Positions 6,049 to 13,439 of a DNA stretch of 13,743 nt are shown here, piece by piece (within the stretch, counting starts at the first letter, position 1; every line of letters begins with the position of its first letter). The stretch is taken from assembly GCA_002787455.1 (NCBI GenBank), contig PCWU01000152.1:1-13743 (forward strand), written 5' to 3'. The DNA comes from Gallionellaceae bacterium CG11_big_fil_rev_8_21_14_0_20_60_62. GTDB taxonomy: Bacteria; Pseudomonadota; Gammaproteobacteria; Burkholderiales; Gallionellaceae. The notes under the pieces were generated by a model. The model was not told where the DNA came from. It searched no databases and saw only the letters and a list, made by a program, of their open reading frames with translations. A program made the position numbers and the translations under genes.

Positions 6049-7377
6049 TCAATCTTTCTTGCCGCGACTGCTCCGCCGGATCAGTAGCAGCATAAACAGC
6101 GGCGGCAACGTGGCGGCAACGCACGCCGCAAACCCCGCGCCAATCAAGCCAATCCACAGTGTGAGCAGCACGAACAGGACGATGTAGATAAGCGTGGTCA
6201 CCGCGTTTACCAGCAACACTTTGCCCGCGTTCCCGGTGGCGTAGGCTGCGGCACGCAGAGGGGCTGTGGCGAGATCAAAACTGGCAGCCAGCAGCATCAA
6301 GGTAAGTATCGGGGCCGCCACCGCAAAATCCTTGCCGAGCAGCGTGTTAAGCAACGCGTCGCCAAAAACATAACTCACCAGCACGAACAGCAGGCCAAAA
6401 CCGCCGCTAACCAGAGCTGTGCGATAGGTAACCTGTTTGAATGCATCGCTGCCCTGATTCCAGCTTCGTGTCAGATCCGGAAAAATCACTTGGCGAATCA
6501 GCGCGGAGGGTTTGGATAGCACGCTGGAAAGTTCGCGCACCAGCCGCAGCAGGCCTGCTTCGGCAGGCCCCAACAGATAACCGACCAGCATGATGGATGC
6601 GTACTTGTAGGCAAGATCAATGTTCGACTGCCAGTAAGTCACCCACAGGAAATGGCGCAATCCTGGAAATTCCGACAATCCTGCATCGCGCACCGTTTCA
6701 CCCTCCTGGGGGCGGCCGATACGCTTGCGATATTCATGCCGACCGCGCCAGCTCAGGTAAATGTTTTCAGCGGCATAGGCGACCGCCAAAATTGCCACAA
6801 AGACTGCCAGCGTGCTGTCGTACCACCAGGCAACGGTCACACCGCAGAAACGAATAACCGGGCCAATGGCCATCTGCCTACCCAAGGCATCAAACTCGTC
6901 ATACAGTCGCAGAATTCCATTGGCGGTGCCGTTGCCGGTCGTCAGCAGGACCAGGCTGTAGGCGGCCAGCAACATGACATGGTCGCGATCCATGCCGAGT
7001 GACGGGCCGATGAAAGGTGCCGCGATAATGGCGAGAGCCGTGGCGACAAGGCTGGCCCTGCGGTCCACGCGGCGACACACCTTGATCAGTCGGCGCAGTG
7101 CCCGGGTATCGCCGGCATCATGCGCCGGCACGCCATAGCGCACCACGGCTTCAAACGGTTGAAAGTTGAGCAGGCCGCGCAACAGCAAAGCATAGGCCTG
7201 GATCATCGCCACCAGGCCGAACTCGGCGGGGCCCAGCGCGCGCGCCATCAGGGTGGTGGCACCCAGCGACAACACGGCGGCAATCGCCCTGCCGCGAAAC
7301 AGGTAACCGAAATTGCGCAGCACCCGGCGCATCGGGCCGGGTTCGTTCAGTTTGTCGTTATGGCGGGTTTTGCTCAC
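6049..7377 (-). CDS. MOP-superfamily lipid/polysaccharide flippase (Wzx/PST-like)
   Basis: This is a polytopic inner-membrane protein of 442 aa with about 12 hydrophobic segments and basic connecting loops, the expected size for a PST/Wzx-type flippase of the MOP (MATE-like) superfamily. The N-terminal pattern (RNFGYLFRGRAIAAVLSL, then ARALGPAEFGL) is a classic start for this family, and the C-terminus is basic (RRSSRGKKD). Such proteins move lipid-linked sugars or other lipid-anchored precursors from the cytoplasmic to the periplasmic leaflet. I chose the GTG at 7377, which has AGGAAG 5 b upstream. An ATG at 7446 in the same frame is also possible but lies in the tail of the preceding terminator and has no ribosome binding site. 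The gene follows the ceramide-type operon on the same strand, 135 b downstream and after the terminator, so it may have its own promoter. No glycosyltransferase is nearby, which leaves its substrate open. Confidence 0.8.
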   Translation of the reverse strand: MSKTRHNDKLNEPGPMRRVLRNFGYLFRGRAIAAVLSLGATTLMARALGPAEFGLVAMIQAYALLLRGLLNFQPFEAVVRYGVPAHDAGDTRALRRLIKVCRRVDRRASLVATALAIIAAPFIGPSLGMDRDHVMLLAAYSLVLLTTGNGTANGILRLYDEFDALGRQMAIGPVIRFCGVTVAWWYDSTLAVFVAILAVAYAAENIYLSWRGRHEYRKRIGRPQEGETVRDAGLSEFPGLRHFLWVTYWQSNIDLAYKYASIMLVGYLLGPAEAGLLRLVRELSSVLSKPSALIRQVIFPDLTRSWNQGSDAFKQVTYRTALVSGGFGLLFVLVSYVFGDALLNTLLGKDFAVAAPILTLMLLAASFDLATAPLRAAAYATGNAGKVLLVNAVTTLIYIVLFVLLTLWIGLIGAGFAACVAATLPPLFMLLLIRRSSRGKKD

Positions 7378-7445
7378 GCGCGCTTCCTGTTGCCAACGTC
7401 TAACCCAATCCGGCAGGATGGTGTCGCATCGGAAATTTGTTTGCA

Positions 7446-7479
7446 TAAAAGCAAAGCAGCCGGCAAAAAAGCCGGCTGC
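7446..7479 (-). terminator. Rho-independent terminator of the serine palmitoyltransferase operon
   Basis: A perfect 9 bp stem (GCAGCCGGC at 7456-7464 with GCCGGCTGC at 7471-7479) flanks a 6 b loop. Read on the minus strand it is followed by TTTGCTTTT. It lies 34 b after the spt stop codon. Between stop and stem, overlapping small hairpins are possible (CTGCC/GGCAG at 7486-7498). Confidence 0.85.
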
Positions 7480-7512
7480 CGGATTCTGCCTTCGGCAGTC
7501 TGCCGCCGCGTT

Positions 7513-8694
7513 TTACGCCTGTGCCCGCAACTCCGCGAATGCGGCACAAACCGCATCGATTTGTTCGGTCGTGTGCGCCGCACTGAGACTGCAACGGATC
7601 AGCGACACGCCGTCCGGGGTGGCCGGTGGCAGCATCAGGTTGACATAAACGCCTCGCTGCAAGAGGTTGTTCCAGAATTGCAGCGCCTCGGCAACCCCAT
7701 CGATCACGACGGCAATCACCGGGCTGGGGGGAGCTCCCAGTTTATAGCCCAGTGCACTCAAGCCATCATGCAGACGCTGCGCGTTGTCGTGCAGACGCCG
7801 GCGCAGATGGGTCCCCGCCTCCAGCTTGTGCAGTGCGCAGCGGGTCGATGCGATGGTGGCCGGAGAGGGCGATGCGGTAAAAATGTAGGGACGACTCGAG
7901 TAGCGAATCAATTCAAGTTCCGGCACGCTGCTGACGCAGAAACCGCCTGCTCCGCCCAGACTCTTGCTGAAGGTTCCGACAATAAAATCCGCGTCGTCAA
8001 GCAAGCCCAGCTCTTCCACCAGGCCGCAACCTTTTTCACCCAGCACACCGAGGGAGTGGGCTTCATCAATCATCAGATAGCCGCCAAATTCGCGCTTCAC
8101 GTCGACAATTTCCTTGAGCGGCGCGCGATCTCCAAGCATGCTATAGATACCCTCCACCAGAATCAGCGCATCAGCGGCGCGTTTGCCCAGGCGGCGCATG
8201 CGCTTGGCCAGGTCTTCCGGGTTGTTGTGACGAAAGCGGATAATTTCCGCGCCGCCCAGACGGCATCCATCATAAATGCTGGCATGACAATCCGCGTCAA
8301 GCAACACCACATCATCCGGCCCGGCCAGTGCCGACAGCATCCCGAGATTGGCCTGGTAGCCGGTGGAAAACACGATGCCGTCACTTTTGCCATAAAACCC
8401 GGCGATTTCCTGCTCTAGCTTGCGGTGCCCGGAATAGCTGCCGTTGGCCATCCGCGAGCCGGTGGTGCCGGTACCCTCGTGCTCCAGCGCGGTGCGCGCG
8501 GCGGCGATGCAATCCGGATCGAAGGTAAGCCCCAGATAATTATTGGTTCCGGCAAGAATGGTTGGCCGGCCGTGAATCACCCCCTCGGTCGGCGATATAA
8601 TTTTCTCGATCTGAACGCCGAACGGGTTAATCCCCAATGCTTCAAGTTGCTGGCGGGTGGCCGCCAGATTCTGAAATTTGTCAAAAATGCCCAT
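7513..8694 (-). CDS. spt: Serine palmitoyltransferase (PLP-dependent alpha-oxoamine synthase)
   Basis: This soluble 393 aa enzyme condenses L-serine with a fatty acyl thioester to give 3-ketosphinganine, CO2 and free thiol, the first step of sphingolipid synthesis. It belongs to fold-type I PLP enzymes (with KBL and BioF). Visible residues are His137 in DADCHASIYDG (cofactor stacking), Asp210 and His213 in IDEAHSLG, and the Schiff-base Lys244 in GTFSKSLGGAGGFCVS. Also present are the PPATP loop at 356-360 and Arg367 for the carboxylate. The stretches FSTGYQANLGM, HASIYDG, FRHN, GTFSKS and GGFCVS match Sphingomonas Spt as I remember it, more than KBL or BioF. One difference is Leu355, where Sphingomonas Spt has Arg378. 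The ATG overlaps the ACP stop by one base (TAATG), so translation is probably coupled. The gene is last in the operon. Function is well supported; exact acyl substrate is inferred to be acyl-ACP. Confidence 0.87.
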   Translation of the reverse strand: MGIFDKFQNLAATRQQLEALGINPFGVQIEKIISPTEGVIHGRPTILAGTNNYLGLTFDPDCIAAARTALEHEGTGTTGSRMANGSYSGHRKLEQEIAGFYGKSDGIVFSTGYQANLGMLSALAGPDDVVLLDADCHASIYDGCRLGGAEIIRFRHNNPEDLAKRMRRLGKRAADALILVEGIYSMLGDRAPLKEIVDVKREFGGYLMIDEAHSLGVLGEKGCGLVEELGLLDDADFIVGTFSKSLGGAGGFCVSSVPELELIRYSSRPYIFTASPSPATIASTRCALHKLEAGTHLRRRLHDNAQRLHDGLSALGYKLGAPPSPVIAVVIDGVAEALQFWNNLLQRGVYVNLMLPPATPDGVSLIRCSLSAAHTTEQIDAVCAAFAELRAQA

Positions 8695-8945
8695 TATGCT
8701 TCACTCGACTGGATAAGTTTTTCAACCTGGATGGCAAGATCTTTGACGGTTTTAATGTCAGGCAGAATGCTCACCGGAATGGAAATGTCAAAGCGGTCTT
8801 CAATGAATAGCAGCAAGTTCATGATCTGCAGCGAGTCCAAATCGAGCTGGCCCGCCAATTCGGTTTCCTCGTCGACCGCCACGCGCCCGTGGGTAAAAGA
8901 TGCCAACTCTTCATATAGCTGAGCGAGAATGTCTTTGTATTCCAT
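8694..8945 (-). CDS. Acyl carrier protein dedicated to sphingolipid synthesis
   Basis: This small acidic protein of 83 aa has the acyl carrier protein fold. The phosphopantetheine attachment Ser38 lies in LDLDSLQ (DSL motif), followed by the helix LLLFIEDRFDISIP and the usual TVKDLA segment. It diverges from housekeeping AcpP, which reads DSLD-x-VEL after the serine; here DSLQIMNLL replaces it. This, and its place between a fatty acyl ligase/reductase pair and spt, indicates a specialised carrier that is charged by the ligase and delivers acyl chains to Spt. The ATG at 8945 has AGAGGG 6 b upstream. The gap from the reductase stop is 14 b, and the stop overlaps the spt start by one base. It corresponds to the ACP of the Caulobacter ceramide gene set. 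Confidence 0.92.
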   Translation of the reverse strand: MEYKDILAQLYEELASFTHGRVAVDEETELAGQLDLDSLQIMNLLLFIEDRFDISIPVSILPDIKTVKDLAIQVEKLIQSSEA

Positions 8946-8959
8946 AATAAACCCTCTTT

Positions 8960-9919
8960 TTATTTCTCTGTGTTCTTGGTGTTCTTGCCGAAAGTTCTGG
9001 CGAGGCCGCGCTCAAGCCTGAATTCGGGATGCCAACCGATTACCCGGGTGAAATTCTCGCCGTTGCACACCCAGTCCGGATGGGTGATTTCCCTGACTTT
9101 GCCCGGCGTCAACATCGGCGCATAGCCAAATAAACGGGCACCCCACACATTGAGCAATGCCGCAAAATTAAGCATGGCAACAGGGATGGGCAAGCGGCGC
9201 ACCGGAGCACCATCGCGCAATACGCGTCCGGCGATATCCAGCACCGACTCCCAGTCATAACCGCCAGGGCAACCATCATCCAGCTCAAAAGTTTCACCGT
9301 AACCGGTGTCAGCCGCCAGCCATTTTACTACAGCAGCGGCCAAATCTTCGACGTAAATCAGCGAAAAACAGCGCCGCCCGCCAGCGGGGAGCGGGGCAAA
9401 ACCCCTGGCCATGGAGAGAAATAGCGGGAGCATCTCACGATCCCCCGGACCGAACACAGCGGGCGGGCGTAGCACAGTCCAGCGCAAATTCTCCGCCGCC
9501 GCCTTGACTGCACATTCACCGCGCCATTTGCTGGCGGCATAGTGTGAAAGTTCCGGGACGCGGGCGGCCAGCGAGGAAATCAGCAAAAAGCGCGGCATCT
9601 CCTTCTGGCGCGCCGCAGCCTGCGCAACACGCCGCGCGCCATGTTCGTTGATCCGGTCAAAATCCGCGCGGCTCACCCCGCGCACCGCGCCCGCGCAGTG
9701 AATAATCGCCCGGGTGTCGGCCACCAGCGCATCGAGCGCGGCATCGTCTTCGAGGTCTCCTGGTAACCACTCCACCCCGGGCAAGTTCGGGGGGACGCGC
9801 CCTTTTCTGGGACGATAAAGGGCGCGCACATGCCATCCTGCAGCGGTCAGGTGTGTCAGGAGTGTCGTGCCGACAAATCCGGTCGCACCGGTAAGGGCAA
9901 GCTTGGGATGATTGCTCAA
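8960..9919 (-). CDS. cerR: NAD(P)-dependent reductase/epimerase-family protein, CerR-like
   Basis: This is an extended short-chain dehydrogenase/reductase of 319 aa. The nucleotide-binding GATGFVG is at residues 11-17, Asp55 in the PGDLED block contacts the adenine, and the catalytic site shows Ser115/Ser116 and Tyr127-x3-Lys131 (HYAASKWRGE). In Caulobacter the homologous gene in the same position (cerR) reduces the 3-keto group of the ceramide precursor, and that role is inferred here from context; the fold alone would allow epimerase or sugar dehydratase activity. The start is a TTG at 9919 that overlaps the TGA stop of the upstream ligase gene (TTGA), with AGGAA about 9 b upstream, so translational coupling is likely. 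The N-terminus starts just before the Rossmann motif, as expected. It is the second gene of the operon. Confidence 0.8.
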   Translation of the reverse strand: MSNHPKLALTGATGFVGTTLLTHLTAAGWHVRALYRPRKGRVPPNLPGVEWLPGDLEDDAALDALVADTRAIIHCAGAVRGVSRADFDRINEHGARRVAQAAARQKEMPRFLLISSLAARVPELSHYAASKWRGECAVKAAAENLRWTVLRPPAVFGPGDREMLPLFLSMARGFAPLPAGGRRCFSLIYVEDLAAAVVKWLAADTGYGETFELDDGCPGGYDWESVLDIAGRVLRDGAPVRRLPIPVAMLNFAALLNVWGARLFGYAPMLTPGKVREITHPDWVCNGENFTRVIGWHPEFRLERGLARTFGKNTKNTEK

Positions 9920-11802
9920 GCGGCGGGGTTCCTGGAACGGGTAGTTTGCACTGCGCCTGAAATATCCGCACCCGCTTTGATCGCGCGCGAATCAATTAAC
10001 CGGGGAATATCCGGCATGGTGACGGCAGCTTCGTTAACAGCGGAGGCTGCAAGTTGAAATTGTTTCGCTTCCTGTTCTCGTCTGCGCAGAAAATCCACTT
10101 TGGTACCCGACCGCGACAGCTTGCCGGATGAAGTACGGGGAAGCGTGTGGCGCGGCACAAATTCGATGATGCAGCCAATCCCGATTTCTTCATGAATCTC
10201 GCGATGGAGCCGCCGGGTGAGGATATCCAGCACGGCCGAATCGGTGATATTGCATTGCACCACGACTACCGCAATCTCGTCTCCTTGCGGTCCCGCCACG
10301 GAAAAAGCCGAAGCGTCCAGAGAACGCAATTCGGGCTGACGCTCAACGATGCGCTCGATATCCTGCGGCCAGATATTGCGCCCATTGATGATCAGCATGT
10401 CCTTATGGCGGCCGGTTACCACGATGTTGCCGTCCACCAAATACCCAATGTCTCCGGTATCCAGCCAGCCGTCCGGCGACAATGCCTGCCGCGTCTCCTC
10501 GGGCAATTCAAAATAGCCCGACATTACGCTCGGCCCCCGGACCTTGATCAGCCCGACATGAAAATCGGGCAACGCGTTATCCCGATCATCCCGAATTTCA
10601 ACTTCATGGCCCGGCATCGCCACGCCGCAGCGCACAAAACCGGCGCCCTTGCCCGACTCCACCGGAGTCGCCCGCAGGTTTTCCGCCAAGTCGTCGGCAT
10701 CAATCCAGTCAACCACAACACCATGCCGCAAGGGCATGAAACTGATCGCCAGCGAGCTTTCCGCCATGCCATAGCTCGGCACAAACGCGAGCGGATCAAA
10801 TCCCGCCGGCGCCAGCAGGTCGGCAAACCGCTTGAGCGTCTCGGCGCGTATCGGCTCCGCGCCGATACCCGCCACGCGCCAGGCCGAAAGATCATACCGC
10901 GCCACATCCTCGGCGCGAATCCGGCGCGAACACAACTCATAGCCGAACGGCGGACTAAATGCGATGCTTGCCCGCGTGCGGCTCATCAACTCCAACCAGC
11001 GGCGCGGACGCATGGCAAAATCGCGCGTGTCGATATAGTCAATCGAGCGCTGTGTGGCAACCAGGGCCAGCATGCAACCGACCAGCCCCATGTCGTGATA
11101 AAACGGCAGCCACGATACGCAGCGGTCATCGGCACGCATGTCAATACCGTGATTCACCACCCCGAACAGGTTGGCCATCACGGTCCGTTGCGTAATGATT
11201 ACGCCGCGCGGGAAACCGGTGCTGCCGGAGGTGTATTGCAAGTAGGAAATTTCATCCGGGCCGCTGCATTTAAGCTCTGCATCCGTTTCCGGTAACGCCT
11301 CGAATGCGGCCGGTGTTCCGACAAAAGCAAGCCCCATTCCATCGGCCGCCTCGTCAAGAAAACGGGAAAAATCTTCCGATGATACCGCCACCGAAGCACT
11401 GCAACCGCGCAGCAAGCCGCGCAGCTTTGCCACATATGCCGCATGACCGCCAAGATTCACTGCGGCGGGCAGCGCCACCGGCACCAGACCGGAATATTGA
11501 CAGGCAAAAAAGAAACGCAGGAAGTCCGGATTGGTATCCGCCACCACGGCAACCCGCGAGCCACGCTGCAAACCGAGCGAGAGGAGGCGCCGGGCGAGCG
11601 TCAGCGCTTGTTGGCGAAGCTCGCGATACGGCAGCACGGCAACAAGTTTGCCGCCGCCGGAATAGAAGTTCGCGCCAGTTTCGCCTTGCGCCGCGTAATC
11701 CAGTGCCTCAGCCAGGGTGGCAAAATCTGCGCGGCGCAGAAACAGGGAACTCTCCGTCGGGGTTGCCGACAGAGGCGATTTAATTTCAGACATCTGGTTC
11801 AA
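9916..11802 (-). CDS. Fatty acyl-AMP ligase / acyl-ACP synthetase
   Basis: This 628 aa member of the ANL adenylate-forming superfamily, FAAL type, activates a fatty acid with ATP to acyl-AMP and passes it to an ACP. Motifs in order are QYTSGSTGFPRG at residues 189-200 (A3; the usual Lys near the end is Arg), WLPFYHDMGL at 231-240, PSYGMAESS at 342-350 (FAAL-like A5), LDTGD at 447-451, TGRHKDMLIINGRN at 463-476 and the catalytic Lys561 in RTSSGK. A basic, Ala-rich tail of about 67 residues follows Lys561, longer than usual. The start is a TTG at 11802 with AAGGA 6 b upstream; the ATG at 11793 has no site at good spacing. It is first in the operon, whose next genes are the reductase, ACP and spt, matching the Caulobacter ceramide acyl-ACP synthetase. 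It probably charges the operon's own ACP. Confidence 0.88.
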   Translation of the reverse strand: MNQMSEIKSPLSATPTESSLFLRRADFATLAEALDYAAQGETGANFYSGGGKLVAVLPYRELRQQALTLARRLLSLGLQRGSRVAVVADTNPDFLRFFFACQYSGLVPVALPAAVNLGGHAAYVAKLRGLLRGCSASVAVSSEDFSRFLDEAADGMGLAFVGTPAAFEALPETDAELKCSGPDEISYLQYTSGSTGFPRGVIITQRTVMANLFGVVNHGIDMRADDRCVSWLPFYHDMGLVGCMLALVATQRSIDYIDTRDFAMRPRRWLELMSRTRASIAFSPPFGYELCSRRIRAEDVARYDLSAWRVAGIGAEPIRAETLKRFADLLAPAGFDPLAFVPSYGMAESSLAISFMPLRHGVVVDWIDADDLAENLRATPVESGKGAGFVRCGVAMPGHEVEIRDDRDNALPDFHVGLIKVRGPSVMSGYFELPEETRQALSPDGWLDTGDIGYLVDGNIVVTGRHKDMLIINGRNIWPQDIERIVERQPELRSLDASAFSVAGPQGDEIAVVVVQCNITDSAVLDILTRRLHREIHEEIGIGCIIEFVPRHTLPRTSSGKLSRSGTKVDFLRRREQEAKQFQLAASAVNEAAVTMPDIPRLIDSRAIKAGADISGAVQTTRSRNPAA

Positions 11803-11890
11803 AATATATCCTTGTCAAGGCATTCGGGCGGGCGCTGAATCCAAGATCGCAAAGCCCTTGCGCAATCGAACTCCGGCTTGATGCGTGCGG

Positions 11891-11919
11891 ATTGTAATAT
11901 GCCGCAAGGCGCGATGCAA
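11891..11919 (-). promoter_or_regulatory. Sigma70-type promoter for the ceramide-type operon
   Basis: On the minus strand a TTGCAT -35 (complement of 11914-11919) and a TACAAT -10 (complement of 11891-11896) are separated by exactly 17 b. Transcription would start near 11884, giving a leader of about 80 b before the ligase start codon at 11802. It lies in the 216 b gap after radA. No clear operator repeat was seen around it. Confidence 0.6.
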
Positions 11920-11946
11920 ACCGCGCCCGCCACCCCTTCGACCCCA

Positions 11947-11973
11947 CAAAATCAACGGATTTTCCGGGTTGAT
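11947..11973 (-). terminator. Weak candidate terminator after radA
   Basis: On the minus strand ATCAAC pairs with GTTGAT, with an inner GG/CC pair and a small AAAAT loop, and is followed by TTTTG. The stem is short and contains a CC bulge. It stands 45-70 b after the radA stop, in the right place to separate radA from the downstream operon, but some read-through is likely. Confidence 0.3.
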
Positions 11974-12018
11974 AGAAAAGCAAAAATGCCGAATTTTCAA
12001 TCTTCTCAATGCCCGCTT

Positions 12019-13380
12019 TCAACGTAATTTTTGCACTGCGTCTTCCACCCGCTCAACCGCGATAATTTCCATGCCCTCGATCTTGTGTTTAGGGGTGTTG
12101 GCTTTGGGGATGATGGCGTGAGTGAAACCGAGTTTGGCGGCTTCTTTCAAACGCTCCTGGCCGCGCTGGACCGGGCGCACTTCACCGGCCAGCCCGACTT
12201 CGCCGAACACCACCATCTTGTCCGGCAGCGGCCTGTTCTTGAGGGAGGAAACGATGGCGAGCAGCACGGCAAGGTCGGCGCCCGGTTCGGTGATCTTGAC
12301 CCCGCCCACCGCGTTAATGAACACATCCTGATCGAAGCAGGCGATGCCGGCGTGGCGATGCAGCACCGCGAGCAGCATGGCGAGCCGGTTCTGTTCCAGT
12401 CCCAGCGAGAGGCGGCGCGGGCTGGGGGAATGCGCGTCGTCGAGCAAGGCCTGAATCTCCACCAGCAAGGGGCGAGTGCCTTCCTGCGTCACCATCACGC
12501 AGGAGCCGGGCACTTGTGCGCCGTGCTGCGACAGAAACAGCGCGGACGGGTTGCTCACCTCGCGCAGCCCCTTCTCGGTCATGGCGAACACGCCCAGTTC
12601 GTTCACCGCGCCAAAGCGGTTCTTGAAGGCGCGGATGAGGCGGAAGCTGGAATGCGTGTCGCCCTCGAAATACAGCACGGTATCGACGATGTGCTCCAGC
12701 ACTCTGGGACCTGCCAGCGCACCCTCCTTGGTGACGTGGCCGACGAGGATGATGGTGACGCCGCTGCTCTTCGCCTGCCGCGTCAGTTGCGCCGCGCATT
12801 CCCGCACCTGCGCCACCGAACCGGGGGCGCTCGTCAACTGTTCGGAATACACGGTCTGGATGGAGTCGATCACCACCACGTCCGGCCTCTCGCGGCTGAC
12901 TACGGCCTGGATCTTTTCCAGCTGAATCTCCGGCAACAGATGCACTTCGCGCGCATTGAGGTCAAGTCGCTTGGCACGCAGCGCGATCTGTTGCGCCGAT
13001 TCTTCGCCGCTGACATAGAGGACTTTCCGGTTGGTCGAGAGGTGTGCCAATGCTTGCAACAACAAGGTGGATTTGCCGATGCCGGGATCGCCGCCGATCA
13101 GCACCACGCCGCCGTCCACCAGCCCGCCGCCCAGCACCCGGTCGAATTCGGCGATGCCGGTCGGCGTGCGCGACACTTCGCTCGCTTCCACCTCCACCAG
13201 TTGCTGCAACTTGCCCGAGGCCGCCAGCGCGCTGTAGCGGTTCTTGCCCGCCGCCGGCAGCGCTTCCGCCACCGTTTCGACCAGCGTATTCCACGCACCG
13301 CAGTGCGGGCACTGGCCCTGCCATTTGGGCGATTGCCCGCCGCACTCGGTGCAGGAATAAATCGTTTTTGCTTTGGCCAT
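12019..13380 (-). CDS. radA: DNA repair protein RadA (Sms)
   Basis: This complete 453 aa RadA is a cytoplasmic RecA-related ATPase that acts as a branch-migration helicase in recombinational repair. Domains in order: a C4 zinc finger with Cys10, Cys13, Cys24 and Cys27; a RecA-like ATPase with Walker A GGDPGIGKST at residues 97-105 and a Walker B strand DVVVIDSIQT around 167-176; the RadA-specific KNRFG motif at 253-257; and a C-terminal Lon-protease-like domain (from about 285) that in this family serves as a scaffold. Length and motifs match the family standard of about 450-460 aa. The ATG at 13380 has AGAGG 6 b upstream. It is divergent from the FAD-dependent dehydrogenase gene with 59 b between starts, and is the upstream neighbour of the ceramide-type operon on the same strand, though with a separate promoter between them. 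Confidence 0.97.
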   Translation of the reverse strand: MAKAKTIYSCTECGGQSPKWQGQCPHCGAWNTLVETVAEALPAAGKNRYSALAASGKLQQLVEVEASEVSRTPTGIAEFDRVLGGGLVDGGVVLIGGDPGIGKSTLLLQALAHLSTNRKVLYVSGEESAQQIALRAKRLDLNAREVHLLPEIQLEKIQAVVSRERPDVVVIDSIQTVYSEQLTSAPGSVAQVRECAAQLTRQAKSSGVTIILVGHVTKEGALAGPRVLEHIVDTVLYFEGDTHSSFRLIRAFKNRFGAVNELGVFAMTEKGLREVSNPSALFLSQHGAQVPGSCVMVTQEGTRPLLVEIQALLDDAHSPSPRRLSLGLEQNRLAMLLAVLHRHAGIACFDQDVFINAVGGVKITEPGADLAVLLAIVSSLKNRPLPDKMVVFGEVGLAGEVRPVQRGQERLKEAAKLGFTHAIIPKANTPKHKIEGMEIIAVERVEDAVQKLR

Positions 13381-13439
13381 GATCGCCTCTTATGGAAGGC
13401 TGCAAGAATAACGCAGTTCTCCTCGGGTAGAATAGCGGC

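Noticed and set aside
7378..7446. ATG at 7446 as flippase start
   Set aside because: It lies within the tail of the spt terminator and lacks a ribosome binding site; the GTG at 7377 has AGGAAG at good spacing. Kept only as an alternative.
7120..8418. 432-codon open frame on the plus strand
   Set aside because: It is antisense to the flippase and spt genes, both with strong family motifs; the translation is rich in His, Gln and Arg with no recognisable domain, as expected for a shadow frame in GC-rich DNA.
10147..11295. 382-codon open frame on the plus strand
   Set aside because: Antisense to the acyl-AMP ligase, whose motifs run through the whole region; the composition (His, Arg, Gln rich) is typical of a shadow.
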